A stretch of DNA of 23,890 bases. Origin: Prevotella sp. UBA5387 (GTDB taxonomy: Bacteria; Bacteroidota; Bacteroidia; Bacteroidales; Bacteroidaceae). Made by a program: the position numbers and the translations under genes. Positions 1 to 8,062 of the stretch are shown here, piece after piece. A model generated the notes under the pieces. The model was not told the DNA's origin and searched no databases. It saw only the letters and a program-made list of their open reading frames with translations. The stretch covers positions 1 to 23,890 of the forward strand of contig DHOP01000043.1 of NCBI GenBank assembly GCA_002407775.1, written 5' to 3'. The stretch's first letter is position 1. Each line of letters opens with the position of its first letter.

Positions 1-45
1 ACTCAAAATGTCGGATGAACCAAAGATTTTAGGTTCTGTTGTCAT
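1..45 (-). CDS. Possible 5' end of an unidentified gene leaving the left edge
   Basis: Reading the minus strand from an ATG at 45-43 gives 15 open codons to the window edge (MTTEPKIFGSSDILS). A TAnnTTTG-type box (TATATTTG, 101 to 94, minus strand) lies about 50 nt upstream, so a real gene start is plausible. Fifteen residues are too few to name a family. The call rests only on the start codon, the open frame and the promoter-like box; it could be a chance open stretch. Confidence 0.3.
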   Translation of the reverse strand, partial: MTTEPKIFGSSDILS

Positions 46-93
46 AAACGTCTTATTGGTTGATATTTGATAATAAATTAAACACTCATGTTA

Positions 94-101
94 CAAATAT
101 A
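94..101 (-). promoter_or_regulatory. Putative -7 box of a leftward promoter
   Basis: On the minus strand the sequence reads TATATTTG, matching the Bacteroidota TAnnTTTG -7 consensus. A TTTG lies 16 nt upstream (121 to 118), shorter than the usual 19-21 nt. It would drive the possible gene starting at 45. Confidence 0.3.
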
Positions 102-468
102 CATTTTTTTTAAATACCAAACTATTTGTTTCTTATAATTTTATACAAAAAAGATTTATTCATATTCAAGTGTTGTAATTGGCACTTAAGTTATTTCTTG
201 AGATATAGGTGAGCATGTCATGAAGAATGACTTCTCGACGAAGAGCCGCATAATAGCTGGTTCTAGACAGATATGTGACTGGAAGAATAGATGCTTATCC
301 ATATAATGGCACTACGAAAATGACTTGGAGATAGTCGTCTTCCATATTATGTATCTTTACACACCCCAGTGACTATTTGCATTGGGTAGGAGAAGCATTT
401 TGACCAAAGATTACTAACATTCTATTATATTTTTTGGCCTTTTCATGTCAAATTATAAATAATTATTA

Positions 469-476
469 TAACTTTG
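469..476 (+). promoter_or_regulatory. Putative maeB -7 box
   Basis: TAACTTTG fits the Bacteroidota TAnnTTTG -7 consensus and lies 24 nt before the maeB start codon, predicting a very short leader. I see no convincing -33 TTTG at the standard distance. Confidence 0.5.
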
Positions 477-499
477 CTGCCAGTATTTAGTATAGCATT

Positions 500-2788
500 A
501 TGGCAAATATAACGAAAGAGGATGCCCTTGAGTATCACCAAATGGGCAGACCAGGAAAAATCGAAGTAAAACCCACCAAACCCTACCACACGCAGACAGA
601 CCTCAGCTTGGCTTATTCGCCGGGTGTGGCTTATCCATGTCTTGAGATTCAGAAAAATCCCGATGACGTTTACAAATATACAGACAAGGGAAACCTGGTG
701 GCTGTAATCAGCAATGGTACCGCAGTTCTAGGACTTGGCAATATCGGAGCGATGAGTGGCAAGCCCGTTATGGAAGGAAAGGGACTGCTGTTTAAGATTT
801 ACGGTGGCATCGATGTTTTCGACATTGAAGTCAACGAAGAGGACCCAGAGAAGTTTTGTGAAGCAGTTGAGCGTATCGCACCTTCCTTCGGTGGTATCAA
901 CTTGGAGGATATCAAGTCTCCAGAATGCTTCTACATCGAGGAAAGACTCAAGAAAACGCTTGATATCCCCGTGATGCATGACGACCAGCATGGCACCGCC
1001 ATCATTTCTTCAGCAGGTTTGATCAATGCGCTTGAAGTGGTTGGCAAGGACATCAAAGATGTCAAATTAGTAGTCAATGGCGCCGGTGCAGCAGCTATCA
1101 GCTGTGCTAAGTTATATGTTTCTCTAGGATTGCGCACAGAAAACGTCGTGATGGTCGACTCCAAAGGTGTCATTACCTCTGACCGTGAGAAGCTCACACC
1201 TCAGAAAAAGCTATTTGCCACTGATCGCCGGGATGTGCACACACTCGAAGAAGCCATCAAGGGAGCTGACGTGTTCGTAGGTCTTAGCAAGGGCAATGTG
1301 CTTACACAGGATATGGTCCGTTCCATGGCCGATCAGCCCATCGTGTTCGCTTTGGCTAACCCTGTACCAGAAATCAGTTATGACGACGCTAAGGCCGCTC
1401 GCCCAGACGTACTTGTTGCAACTGGACGTTCTGACTATCCTAACCAGATCAACAACGTTATTGGTTTCCCATTCATCTTCCGTGGTGCACTCGACGTTCA
1501 CGCCCGTGCCATCAACGAGGAGATGAAGCTTGCAGCTGTGCATGCTATCGCCGATCTGGCCAAGCTGCGCATTCCTGATATTGTGAATGAGGTGTATCAC
1601 GTTAACGACCTCACATTTGGTCCCGATTACTTCATTCCGAAGCCGATCGACCCACGCCTTATTACGGAAGTTTCATCGGCTGTGGCCAAGGCTGCTATGG
1701 AAAGTGGCGTAGCTCGCACACCGATCACAGACTGGGCTACCTATAAAGACAATTTGCGCCAGCTGTTGGGACAGCAGACCAAGCTCACACAGACACTCCA
1801 TGCTACCGCAGCATTGCACCCACAACGTGTGGTATTTGCCGAGGGTGGTCATCCAACGATGATGAAGGCTGCTTCTCAAGCTTTGCAAGAAGGTTTCTGT
1901 CAACCAATTCTTCTCGGTAATCCAGACCGCTTGCAGCGTGTGGCTAACCGTCTGAAGATTGATCTTACTGGCATCGAAATCGTCGATATGCGAGCAGATC
2001 AGGAACAGAAACGTCGTGCCAAATATGCCAAGCATCTTACCGAAAAGCGTGCAAGGCAAGGATATACCTTCGAAGAAGCTTATGACAAGATGTATGAGCG
2101 CAACTACTTTGGTATGTCTATGGTGGAGAATGGCGATGCCGATGCTTTCATTACAGGTCTTTACACCAAATATAGCAATACCATCAAGGTAGCTAAGGAA
2201 GTAATTGGTGTGCGCTCTGAATACAGTACATTCGGTACTATGCATATCCTTAACACCAAAAAGGGTATATTCTATTTATCCGATACGCTTATCAACCGCC
2301 ACCCTGATCAGAATACTTTGTATGACGTTGCACGACTCTCTGCGCACACAGTGAAGTTCTTCAACAACACGCCTGTGATCTCTATGATAAGTTATTCAAA
2401 CTTTGGCGCTGATACGGTTGGCTCTCCAGCTATTGTACACGAAGCTGTAGAACGTTTGCAAAAGGACTACCCAGATCTCGCCATTGATGGTGAAATGCAA
2501 GTAAACTTCGCATTAAACCAGGAGCTGCGTGATGACAAATATCCGTTCACTAGACTCAAAGGCAAGAACGTAAATACGCTTGTATTCCCTAACTTGAGTT
2601 CAGCTAACGCAACCTATAAGCTCATGCAGGCTCTCGACCCTGAGGTGGAGATTATTGGCCCTATCCAGATGGGACTCAATAAGGCTATCCATTTCACTGA
2701 CTTCGAAGCATCAGTGAGTGATGTGGTGAATGTTACTGCCGTAGCGGTTATCGATGCATACATTGAGAAGATGAAGAAGTACGTGTAA
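500..2788 (+). CDS. maeB: NADP-dependent malic enzyme with C-terminal phosphotransacetylase domain
   Basis: This 762-residue cytoplasmic enzyme is predicted to decarboxylate malate oxidatively to pyruvate and reduce NAD(P), linking C4-acid metabolism to pyruvate and NADPH supply. Residues 1 to about 420 are the malic enzyme part: AYSPGVAYPC near 38 with the likely catalytic Tyr39, Lys94, the metal-binding DDQHGTA at 161-167, the dinucleotide-binding VNGAGAAAIS at 192-201, ANPVPE at 286-291 and SDYPNQINN at 311-319. Residues from about 430 to the end are the phosphotransacetylase-like domain, which in this hybrid class is usually regulatory rather than catalytic. The length matches full MaeB proteins (about 760 residues). 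The ATG at 500 follows a -7 box, and the gene ends before a strong terminator, so it is probably a single-gene transcript. The NADP rather than NAD preference is inferred from the family. Confidence 0.95.
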   Translation: MANITKEDALEYHQMGRPGKIEVKPTKPYHTQTDLSLAYSPGVAYPCLEIQKNPDDVYKYTDKGNLVAVISNGTAVLGLGNIGAMSGKPVMEGKGLLFKIYGGIDVFDIEVNEEDPEKFCEAVERIAPSFGGINLEDIKSPECFYIEERLKKTLDIPVMHDDQHGTAIISSAGLINALEVVGKDIKDVKLVVNGAGAAAISCAKLYVSLGLRTENVVMVDSKGVITSDREKLTPQKKLFATDRRDVHTLEEAIKGADVFVGLSKGNVLTQDMVRSMADQPIVFALANPVPEISYDDAKAARPDVLVATGRSDYPNQINNVIGFPFIFRGALDVHARAINEEMKLAAVHAIADLAKLRIPDIVNEVYHVNDLTFGPDYFIPKPIDPRLITEVSSAVAKAAMESGVARTPITDWATYKDNLRQLLGQQTKLTQTLHATAALHPQRVVFAEGGHPTMMKAASQALQEGFCQPILLGNPDRLQRVANRLKIDLTGIEIVDMRADQEQKRRAKYAKHLTEKRARQGYTFEEAYDKMYERNYFGMSMVENGDADAFITGLYTKYSNTIKVAKEVIGVRSEYSTFGTMHILNTKKGIFYLSDTLINRHPDQNTLYDVARLSAHTVKFFNNTPVISMISYSNFGADTVGSPAIVHEAVERLQKDYPDLAIDGEMQVNFALNQELRDDKYPFTRLKGKNVNTLVFPNLSSANATYKLMQALDPEVEIIGPIQMGLNKAIHFTDFEASVSDVVNVTAVAVIDAYIEKMKKYV

Positions 2789-3130
2789 CCTCTTCTTTCC
2801 TTCGCCAATGCCAATGCTTTGATTTCCTTTGCTGGCATTTATTAAGTGAATATTTAAAAAGCGTGCATGATTAGTCAACAAACGACTGATCGTGCACGCT
2901 TCTTTTTATTTCTATTTGCCTTATAAGGCCATTCGCGCTTTATCTTTCAGTATTAGCCCAACTAGTCCTTCATACTTTCTTTGTAGCCCCCAAATAGCAA
3001 ACCCCAAAGTATAGTACAATAATCTTCATTGGAGATAAACAACTTTGTTTTGCGATTCAGAAACTTTGGACTCGTCAGTACAATGCGAGAACAAGATGAT
3101 TTGAGAGCCGTGAGTTGTACGACAAAACTA
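2789..3130. other. Convergent intergenic region between maeB and the pectate lyase
   Basis: Apart from the maeB terminator, the region holds a 12-bp perfect palindrome, GCCTTATAAGGC (2918-2929), with no U-tract on either side. No clear terminator for the leftward pectate lyase gene is visible, and I see no gene. Confidence 0.5.
2861..2911 (+). terminator. Rho-independent terminator of maeB
   Basis: A 16-bp stem pairs 2861-2876 with 2884-2899 around the 7-nt loop AACAAAC, followed by TTCTTTTTATTT. Two of the 16 pairs are U-G wobbles on the plus-strand transcript and would be A-C mismatches on the other strand, so the structure is tuned for plus-strand transcription. Confidence 0.9.
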
Positions 3131-4843
3131 TTACTTCACCGTATAGGTTTGGTTTTGAAAGATGTAGACACCGTGTGGCAGGCTGGAGAGATCTGCTGCG
3201 CAAGCATCTTGACGAATCACTTTGCCGTTTAGGTCAAAGATGTCAGACGAGTGCTCTGCCATGGCCAAGTTGGCTGAGTGATTTTTACTGGGTGCGAGGG
3301 TAATGCCTGTAGTGTTCTCGCTTTGCATAATTGTTCCCCCCACATTGCCTCCCTGAACGATCGGATCTACGAGGCTGTTCATGTAAATCTCCAAGTTGGT
3401 GTAGCCACTTGCCGTGATTTTAGCACCGTCTGCTGCATCAGAGGGGTTTAGACCATTGGCGTCCTCCCAGGAATCCGGCATCCCATCCTTATCCGTGTCA
3501 ACGGGAGGAGTTGTGGAGACAAGCACTGGCCATGGATTCCAATCGGCTGGTGCATTGGCGGGACGGTTGTCATCCTGTGAGTCTATAATACCGGGGAGGT
3601 CGCCAGAATCTTTCCCTGTGTAACTGGCTATGCCCAGTCGAGTATCGTAAACCATCAGTGTATCGACCCAGTCTCTATGAAGTGATGCGCCAGCATAATC
3701 AAGCACACGCTCATAGGCAACTTCTGCGGTGTGGGTAGTCACAGGCGCAAAGTTGATTGGAGCAAGGATACGCATGGTATCGCGAGTAGTTGCCGTGAAG
3801 GTGTTGTCCACAGTACTGTTATCGATCTGATTGTAAATACCGTAAGTCCAATTGTCTTTCGTAACGTCAGCATTCTTCGTATTTACATTGCCATCAACGT
3901 AGTATTTCCCCCAGACATGCCACATCTTGTCCCATTCGTTAGGAGTGGCGGTATCATGAAGGGTATAGGATGAAGTGCGTATGCCGATAGCAGCAATGCG
4001 CTTCTGAATATACGAGGATCTTTGGAGTGTTGCTGGACCTGGCTTATAGTAATTGTTCACAATGTTTACATTCATACCTTCGCCACCGTAACAGCCGTTT
4101 CCAGCCCAGTTGTAGATGACGTTGTTACGCATATCCATGCGTTCGTCTGTCTGTGTGCCTGGCCTAGGACCGAGTCTCGGGGCACGAGAGTCATGATGCA
4201 CGAGCAGGTTATGATGATAGCTTGCACCACTTCCACCCCATATGGCACCGTAGCCGTGAGGTCCTTTGGAATGTCCAGCATTACGCAGGCTTTGTGAAGC
4301 AAGGCACCATTGTATGGTGATGTTCTTGGAACCATACATAGCAAGGCATTCGTCTATGCTCCAACTGACGGAACAATGGTCCAAGATGATGTTTTCTTTG
4401 TCCATTCCGCCCAGTCCATCACCCTCGTGAAAGGCAACCATCTTATTGCCTAAGCGAAAGCGCATGAATCTTATGATAACATTGTTGGCAGAGATTTGAA
4501 AGGGGAAGTCTGCAACACAAATGCCATCGCCTGGTGCTGTTTGACCAGCGATAGTTACGTCTCCGCGACCAAGCTTGAGCGCAGATGTAAGGTGGATGGT
4601 ACCCGAAACATCAAAAACGATAGTACGTGCACCTGATTGATTGCAAGCCCAACGGAAGGTTCCAGTGGATGTTCCATCATCGAGGGTTGTAACGTGTAGG
4701 ACCTTACCGCCACGTCCACCAGTGGTGAATCGCCCAAATCCTTCTGCCCCAGGAAAGGCAATGGTTTGTGCCTGCATGGCTCCCGCTACAAATAGTGACA
4801 AGAAGGTAAGCCCCATTCTAATGTGTTTAAAAAAATAAGACAT
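3131..4843 (-). CDS. Secreted pectate lyase family 1-type protein with calcium-binding repeat and C-terminal sorting region
   Basis: This 570-residue protein should cleave pectic polysaccharide by beta-elimination outside the cell. Residues 1-25 form a signal peptide (hydrophobic core TFLSLFVAGA, then MQAQ). Residues 28 to about 400 look like a right-handed parallel beta-helix of polysaccharide lyase family 1: FPGAEGFGRFTTGGRGG at 30-46, DHCSVSWSIDE at 155-165, HGYGAIWGG at 196-204 and HHDSRAPR at 216-223 with candidate catalytic arginines 220 and 223. DTDKDGMPDSWED at 449-461 is a thrombospondin type 3-like calcium loop. The last 45 residues (IFDLNGKVI, then LPHGVYIFQN and a terminal lysine) resemble the type A C-terminal sorting region of the type IX secretion system. 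The gene is alone: no SusC/SusD pair or other carbohydrate-active gene lies nearby. Exact substrate is inferred. Confidence 0.88.
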   Translation of the reverse strand: MSYFFKHIRMGLTFLSLFVAGAMQAQTIAFPGAEGFGRFTTGGRGGKVLHVTTLDDGTSTGTFRWACNQSGARTIVFDVSGTIHLTSALKLGRGDVTIAGQTAPGDGICVADFPFQISANNVIIRFMRFRLGNKMVAFHEGDGLGGMDKENIILDHCSVSWSIDECLAMYGSKNITIQWCLASQSLRNAGHSKGPHGYGAIWGGSGASYHHNLLVHHDSRAPRLGPRPGTQTDERMDMRNNVIYNWAGNGCYGGEGMNVNIVNNYYKPGPATLQRSSYIQKRIAAIGIRTSSYTLHDTATPNEWDKMWHVWGKYYVDGNVNTKNADVTKDNWTYGIYNQIDNSTVDNTFTATTRDTMRILAPINFAPVTTHTAEVAYERVLDYAGASLHRDWVDTLMVYDTRLGIASYTGKDSGDLPGIIDSQDDNRPANAPADWNPWPVLVSTTPPVDTDKDGMPDSWEDANGLNPSDAADGAKITASGYTNLEIYMNSLVDPIVQGGNVGGTIMQSENTTGITLAPSKNHSANLAMAEHSSDIFDLNGKVIRQDACAADLSSLPHGVYIFQNQTYTVK

Positions 4844-4945
4844 GTTTGATTGAATTAATGATTAGATAGATAAGTTGTTTTTTTGTGATGTTTGGTTCGG
4901 TAGACAAAATCATGCCACAGCTAGCTACCTATGGCTTTGTTTCGG

Positions 4946-4977
4946 CAAAGATAAGGCTTAATCATTATAATAGCAAA
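4946..4977 (-). promoter_or_regulatory. Pectate lyase promoter (-33/-7)
   Basis: On the minus strand TTTG (4977-4974) is followed after 20 nt by TATCTTTG (4953-4946), an exact match to the Bacteroidota arrangement TTTG-N19-21-TAnnTTTG. Transcription would start near 4940, giving a leader of roughly 95 nt. This is the best-formed promoter in the window. Confidence 0.75.
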
Positions 4978-4995
4978 ATACCATTTATATTTTTT

Positions 4996-5030
4996 CTGGT
5001 AATCGTTTACGTTAACAGATTACTCGCCAG
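4996..5030. promoter_or_regulatory. Operator-like palindrome upstream of the pectate lyase promoter
   Basis: Nested inverted arms surround a near-palindromic core: CTGG (4996-4999) with CCAG (5027-5030), GTAATC (4999-5004) with GATTAC (5018-5023), and GTTTACGTTAAC (5005-5016), symmetric at 10 of 12 positions around ACGT. It lies about 20-50 bp upstream of the -33 box, a position typical of an activator site. The binding protein is unknown. Confidence 0.35.
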
Positions 5031-5274
5031 TTGGAGTGTCTTGACCTATTAGTCTTTTAAGGCAGACTTCCTTGGTAAAAGAGAGAACACTGTGAACAAA
5101 AACCATATCAGTAAAAGTGCAATTGATACAAAGATAAATTGTAAAAATAATTCCTTGAAATCCCTTTAAAATGCTTATATTATTAGTATTTGCCGAGAGT
5201 TGCTAAGAGATAAAACTCCATGATTTGTATATAAATGGCAGGTGGTTTTATACTAGGTCTCACATGGTCGTGCG

Positions 5275-5384
5275 ATTGATGCCTAAAGGCGTTGCGATTA
5301 CTATCCTTTCGTGACGCGTTTAGATAGTAATGGCACTGCGTTTACGGCCTTATCGCAGTGCCAAAGGATAGTAATCGCGTGTAA
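5275..5384. repeat. 22-bp periodic repeat array, locus 1 (five units)
   Basis: Five consecutive 22-bp units start at 5275, 5297, 5319, 5341 and 5363. The core AAAGGATAGTAAT occupies unit positions 1-13 at 5363, and its exact reverse complement occupies positions 1-13 at 5297. The unit at 5319 contains GATAGTAATGGCA. The first unit (5276-5299) matches 18690-18713 at 23 of 24 positions. Inversion creates a perfect 16-bp inverted repeat (5294-5309 with 5363-5378) and, inside it, a perfect 10-bp one (TGGCACTGCG, 5331-5340, with 5354-5363). There are no unique spacers, and 22 is not a multiple of 3, so it is neither CRISPR nor coding repeats. Confidence 0.8.
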
Positions 5385-5470
5385 ATATTTATGATATAAA
5401 ATATACGGGAAATCATAAAGGGGAATAGATGGTTTTGGGAAGAAAAGGAAAGTGGCGATGATGAATCAGT

Positions 5471-5517
5471 GAAGAAATAAAAAATGGGAAGTACATCAAA
5501 ACAAGATGCACTTCCCA
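5471..5517 (-). terminator. Rho-independent terminator of proS
   Basis: TGGGAAGTACATC (5485-5497) and GATGCACTTCCCA (5505-5517) form a 13-bp stem around a 7-nt loop. On the minus-strand transcript the single imperfect pair is a G-U wobble, and the stem is followed by TTTTTTATTTC. It lies about 80 nt beyond the proS stop codon. Confidence 0.88.
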
Positions 5518-5598
5518 CAGATTTAAATTATATTTCTGAAGAGAGGAGAAGTCCCTCCAAGCAGATTCTTTATTAATGTCTAATGTTAAGGCTTTACC

Positions 5599-7080
5599 TT
5601 AGTAAGCGCGTGCAATGATGACACGTTGCTTAGCAGGCTTGCCGCTCACCATATCGATTCCCTCTGTCTGTTCAACTCCGAAGGGGACGCAGCGGATGGT
5701 AGCCTGAGTCTCTTCCTTGATCTTTGCCTCTGTCTCGGCAGTGCCGTCCCAGTGGCAAAGGAAGAATCCGCCATCCTTGACACGCTCCTTGAACTCCTCG
5801 TAGTTATCGCATTCATAGATCCTACTGTCACGATACTTACGGGCTTTCTCAAAGATTGCTTTCTGGATATCATTGAGCATGGTAACCACACGCTCTACAA
5901 TGCCGTCGAAAGAGACATTCTCTTTCTCTAGGGTATCACGTCGCATCACCTCTATCGTGTTGTTCTCGATGTCGCGAGCACCCATCACCAAGCGTACAGG
6001 CACACCTCGCAATTCATAGTCAGCGAATTTGAAGCCAGGACGCTTGTTGTCAGAATCATCATATTTGACACTTATTCCAAGATCCTGCAACTTGTCGATG
6101 ACAGGCTGCAATTTGGCTGTTACAGCGGCGAGTTGCTCGTCGTTCTTGCTGATAGGGATGATGACCACCTGAATAGGAGCCAACTTCGGTGGCAACACAA
6201 GACCATTGTCGTCTGAGTGAACCATGATAAGCGCACCCATCAAGCGAGTAGATACGCCCCAGCTGGTAGCCCAAACATACTCTGGCTTATTCTCCTTATT
6301 TAAGAAGGTAACGTCGAAGCTCTTGGCGAAGTTTTGTCCGAGGAAGTGCGACGTGCCACTTTGCAGTGCCTTTCCGTCTTGCATCATTGCCTCGATGGTA
6401 TAGGTATCAAGCGCACCTGCGAAACGTTCGGTCTCGCTCTTCACACCCTGAACGACAGGCACACCCATATAATTTTCTACGAAGTCGGCATAGACGCCAA
6501 GCATCTTGCGTGCTTCTTCTTGAGCCTCCTCAGAGGTTGCATGAGCCGTATGCCCCTCTTGCCAAAGGAATTCCGATGTACGAAGGAATGGTCTCGTGCG
6601 CATTTCCCAACGCATAACGTTACACCATTGGTTGCACAATATAGGCAGATCACGGTAGGAATGAATCCAGTTCTTATAGGTGTTCCATATCATCGTCTCC
6701 GATGTTGGACGGATAATCAACTCCTCTTCGAGCTTGGCCTCAGGGTCAACAACGATGTCCGTGCCTTCGTCGTTCATCTTCAGGCGGTAGTGTGTGACCA
6801 CGGCGCTCTCCTTGGCAAAGCCCTTCACATGTTCGGCCTCGCGTGCAAAGAAACTCTTTGGAATAAGTAAGGGAAAATAAGCGTTCTGTACACCTGTTGC
6901 CTTGAACATCTTGTCGAGCACAGCCTGCATCTTTTCCCAAATGGCATAGCCATAAGGTTTGATGATCATACATCCGCGAACAGGGGAGCTCTCGGCGAGG
7001 TCAGCCTTGGTAACCAAGTCACTATACCACTGGCTATAATCGTCAGCGCGCTTGGTCAAATCTTTTAATTCTTTTGCCAT
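5599..7080 (-). CDS. proS: Prolyl-tRNA synthetase, archaeal/eukaryotic type
   Basis: This class II aminoacyl-tRNA synthetase attaches proline to tRNA-Pro in the cytoplasm. At 493 residues it has the compact architecture without the editing insertion found in the long bacterial form, and ends in a C-terminal tyrosine (IIARAY) as the archaeal/eukaryotic-like type does. Visible motifs are motif 1 around YFPLLIPKSFF (68-78), RPTSE (124-128), motif 2 RWEMRTRPFLRTSEF (157-171) with QEGHTAH following, and motif 3 GVSTRLMGALIM (275-286). Residues from about 303 to 400 are the anticodon-binding domain, followed by the extra C-terminal domain of this type. The gene has its own -7 box and terminator, so it is probably monocistronic. 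This type is common in Bacteroidota and need not indicate recent transfer. Confidence 0.96.
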   Translation of the reverse strand: MAKELKDLTKRADDYSQWYSDLVTKADLAESSPVRGCMIIKPYGYAIWEKMQAVLDKMFKATGVQNAYFPLLIPKSFFAREAEHVKGFAKESAVVTHYRLKMNDEGTDIVVDPEAKLEEELIIRPTSETMIWNTYKNWIHSYRDLPILCNQWCNVMRWEMRTRPFLRTSEFLWQEGHTAHATSEEAQEEARKMLGVYADFVENYMGVPVVQGVKSETERFAGALDTYTIEAMMQDGKALQSGTSHFLGQNFAKSFDVTFLNKENKPEYVWATSWGVSTRLMGALIMVHSDDNGLVLPPKLAPIQVVIIPISKNDEQLAAVTAKLQPVIDKLQDLGISVKYDDSDNKRPGFKFADYELRGVPVRLVMGARDIENNTIEVMRRDTLEKENVSFDGIVERVVTMLNDIQKAIFEKARKYRDSRIYECDNYEEFKERVKDGGFFLCHWDGTAETEAKIKEETQATIRCVPFGVEQTEGIDMVSGKPAKQRVIIARAY

Positions 7081-7175
7081 GTTATTGTTTGTTGCTGCAT
7101 AGAAGTAGGGAATGTCCTATCATACAATAGGTATTTTCCCACGATGCCAGTCCCTTTTATTGATTAATTTTGTTG

Positions 7176-7183
7176 CAAAGTTA
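7176..7183 (-). promoter_or_regulatory. Putative proS -7 box
   Basis: The minus strand reads TAACTTTG, fitting TAnnTTTG, about 95 nt upstream of the proS ATG. It sits back to back with the lipoprotein -7 box at 7229-7236. No -33 TTTG at the usual distance is visible. Confidence 0.5.
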
Positions 7184-7228
7184 CGAAAAAATCAATGGAT
7201 AAGGCCTAAAGGTAATAAAAAAACGATT

Positions 7229-7236
7229 ATCTTTGC
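7229..7236 (+). promoter_or_regulatory. Putative -7 box of the OmpA-family lipoprotein gene
   Basis: TATCTTTG matches the Bacteroidota -7 consensus. It predicts a leader of roughly 90 nt before the ATG at 7334. The -33 element is not evident. Confidence 0.5.
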
Positions 7237-7333
7237 AAAAGATAGGATCGGTGGTTTAGATGGGATTTTATCTCCATTGTAGGTCAATAGTTCAATCGTT
7301 ACATATAAACTAATTAATCAAATATAAAAAAGT

Positions 7334-7999
7334 ATGAAGAGTGTTAAGATCGCAACAGTAGGTTTGTGTATGCTCACATTGAGCGGATGTGCAACAAAGC
7401 AGGGTACAGGTGCCTTGATCGGTACAGGTGCAGGTGCAGTTTTAGGTGGTATTATCGGTAAGATTGCCGGCAATACAGCTGTTGGTGCTGCCATCGGTGG
7501 TGCTGTGGGCGCAGGCACCGGTGCTATTATCGGCCATCATATGGACAAGGTTGCTGCTGAGGCTGCACAGGTTTCCAGTGCTAAGGTTGAAGAGGTTACA
7601 GATGCCAACGGCTTGAAGGCAGTGAAGGTTTCTTTTGACTCAGGTATCCTGTTCCAACTCAACCAGGCTGTTCTCAATTCTAGCAGCAAGACTGACTTGG
7701 CTAAGTTCTCTAAGGTCCTGATCAATAACGCAGACTGTCACGTGGACATCTACGGTTATACAGACCGTTCTGGCAACGACGCCATCAACGTTCCTTTGAG
7801 CCAGAAGCGTGCTGATAGCGTTGCTGACTACCTGAAGTCTTGTGGTGTGAGCGCTTCACAGTTGCAGAACATAGTGGGTAAGGGCAGCCAGGATGAAATC
7901 GAAAACAAGAAGATCTCTCAGTTGAACCGTCGTGTAGAGGTTTATCTCTATGCATCTCCTGAGATGGTGGAGAAGGCTAATGCTGGTACACTTAACTAA
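7334..7999 (+). CDS. OmpA-family lipoprotein with glycine-zipper segment
   Basis: This 221-residue protein is predicted to be lipidated and to hold peptidoglycan from the outer membrane. A short signal sequence ends in the lipobox LSGC with Cys19 as lipidation site. Residues 24-67 are a glycine-rich zipper (GTGAGAVLGGIIGKIAGN and more) of the kind that packs in membranes. Residues about 98-206 form an OmpA/Pal-like domain: GYTDRSG (141-147, Asp144), LSQKRA (155-160, Arg159) and NRRVEVYL (198-205); Asp144 and Arg159 are at the positions expected to bind diaminopimelate in the cell wall. It lies directly upstream of mtgA, also a cell-wall gene. It resembles YiaD-like proteins, but I do not assign a symbol. 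Confidence 0.88.
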   Translation: MKSVKIATVGLCMLTLSGCATKQGTGALIGTGAGAVLGGIIGKIAGNTAVGAAIGGAVGAGTGAIIGHHMDKVAAEAAQVSSAKVEEVTDANGLKAVKVSFDSGILFQLNQAVLNSSSKTDLAKFSKVLINNADCHVDIYGYTDRSGNDAINVPLSQKRADSVADYLKSCGVSASQLQNIVGKGSQDEIENKKISQLNRRVEVYLYASPEMVEKANAGTLN

Positions 8000-8026
8000 T
8001 CGCAAGTTACATCTGACAAAATAATC

Positions 8027-8059
8027 GGGGGTGCGGGCACTAGCCTGCATCCCCCTTTT
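8027..8059 (+). terminator. Terminator between the lipoprotein gene and mtgA
   Basis: GGGGGTGCGGGC (8027-8038) pairs with GCCTGCATCCCCC (8043-8055) around the loop ACTA, with one bulged A and one G-U pair, followed by TTTTC. The U-tract is short. The stem ends only 7 nt before the mtgA start codon, so it may be leaky or regulatory. Confidence 0.7.
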
Positions 8060-8062
8060 CGC

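Larger units (their letters stand above)
46..499. other. Intergenic region upstream of maeB
   Basis: This AT-rich stretch separates the possible leftward gene at the edge from maeB. It holds two promoter-like -7 boxes, one per strand (94-101 minus, 469-476 plus). I see no ORF of note, tRNA or strong hairpin between 170 and 430. Confidence 0.6.
4844..5598. other. Long intergenic region between proS and the pectate lyase
   Basis: This 755-bp region contains, from the pectate lyase side, its promoter, the palindrome at 4996-5030, a second isolated minus-strand TATCTTTG box (5136-5129) without a matching -33, the 22-bp periodic array at 5275-5384, and the proS terminator. I see no credible gene. 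The isolated box could start an alternative long leader or a small RNA; neither is supported further. Confidence 0.6.

Noticed and set aside
1673..2245. Long antisense open frame within maeB (190 codons)
   Set aside because: It lies wholly inside a clear coding sequence and shows no family pattern; it mirrors the codon structure of maeB.
5275..5384. CRISPR array
   Set aside because: The repeats abut with a 22-bp period, the units themselves diverge, one is inverted, and there are no unique spacers or cas genes.
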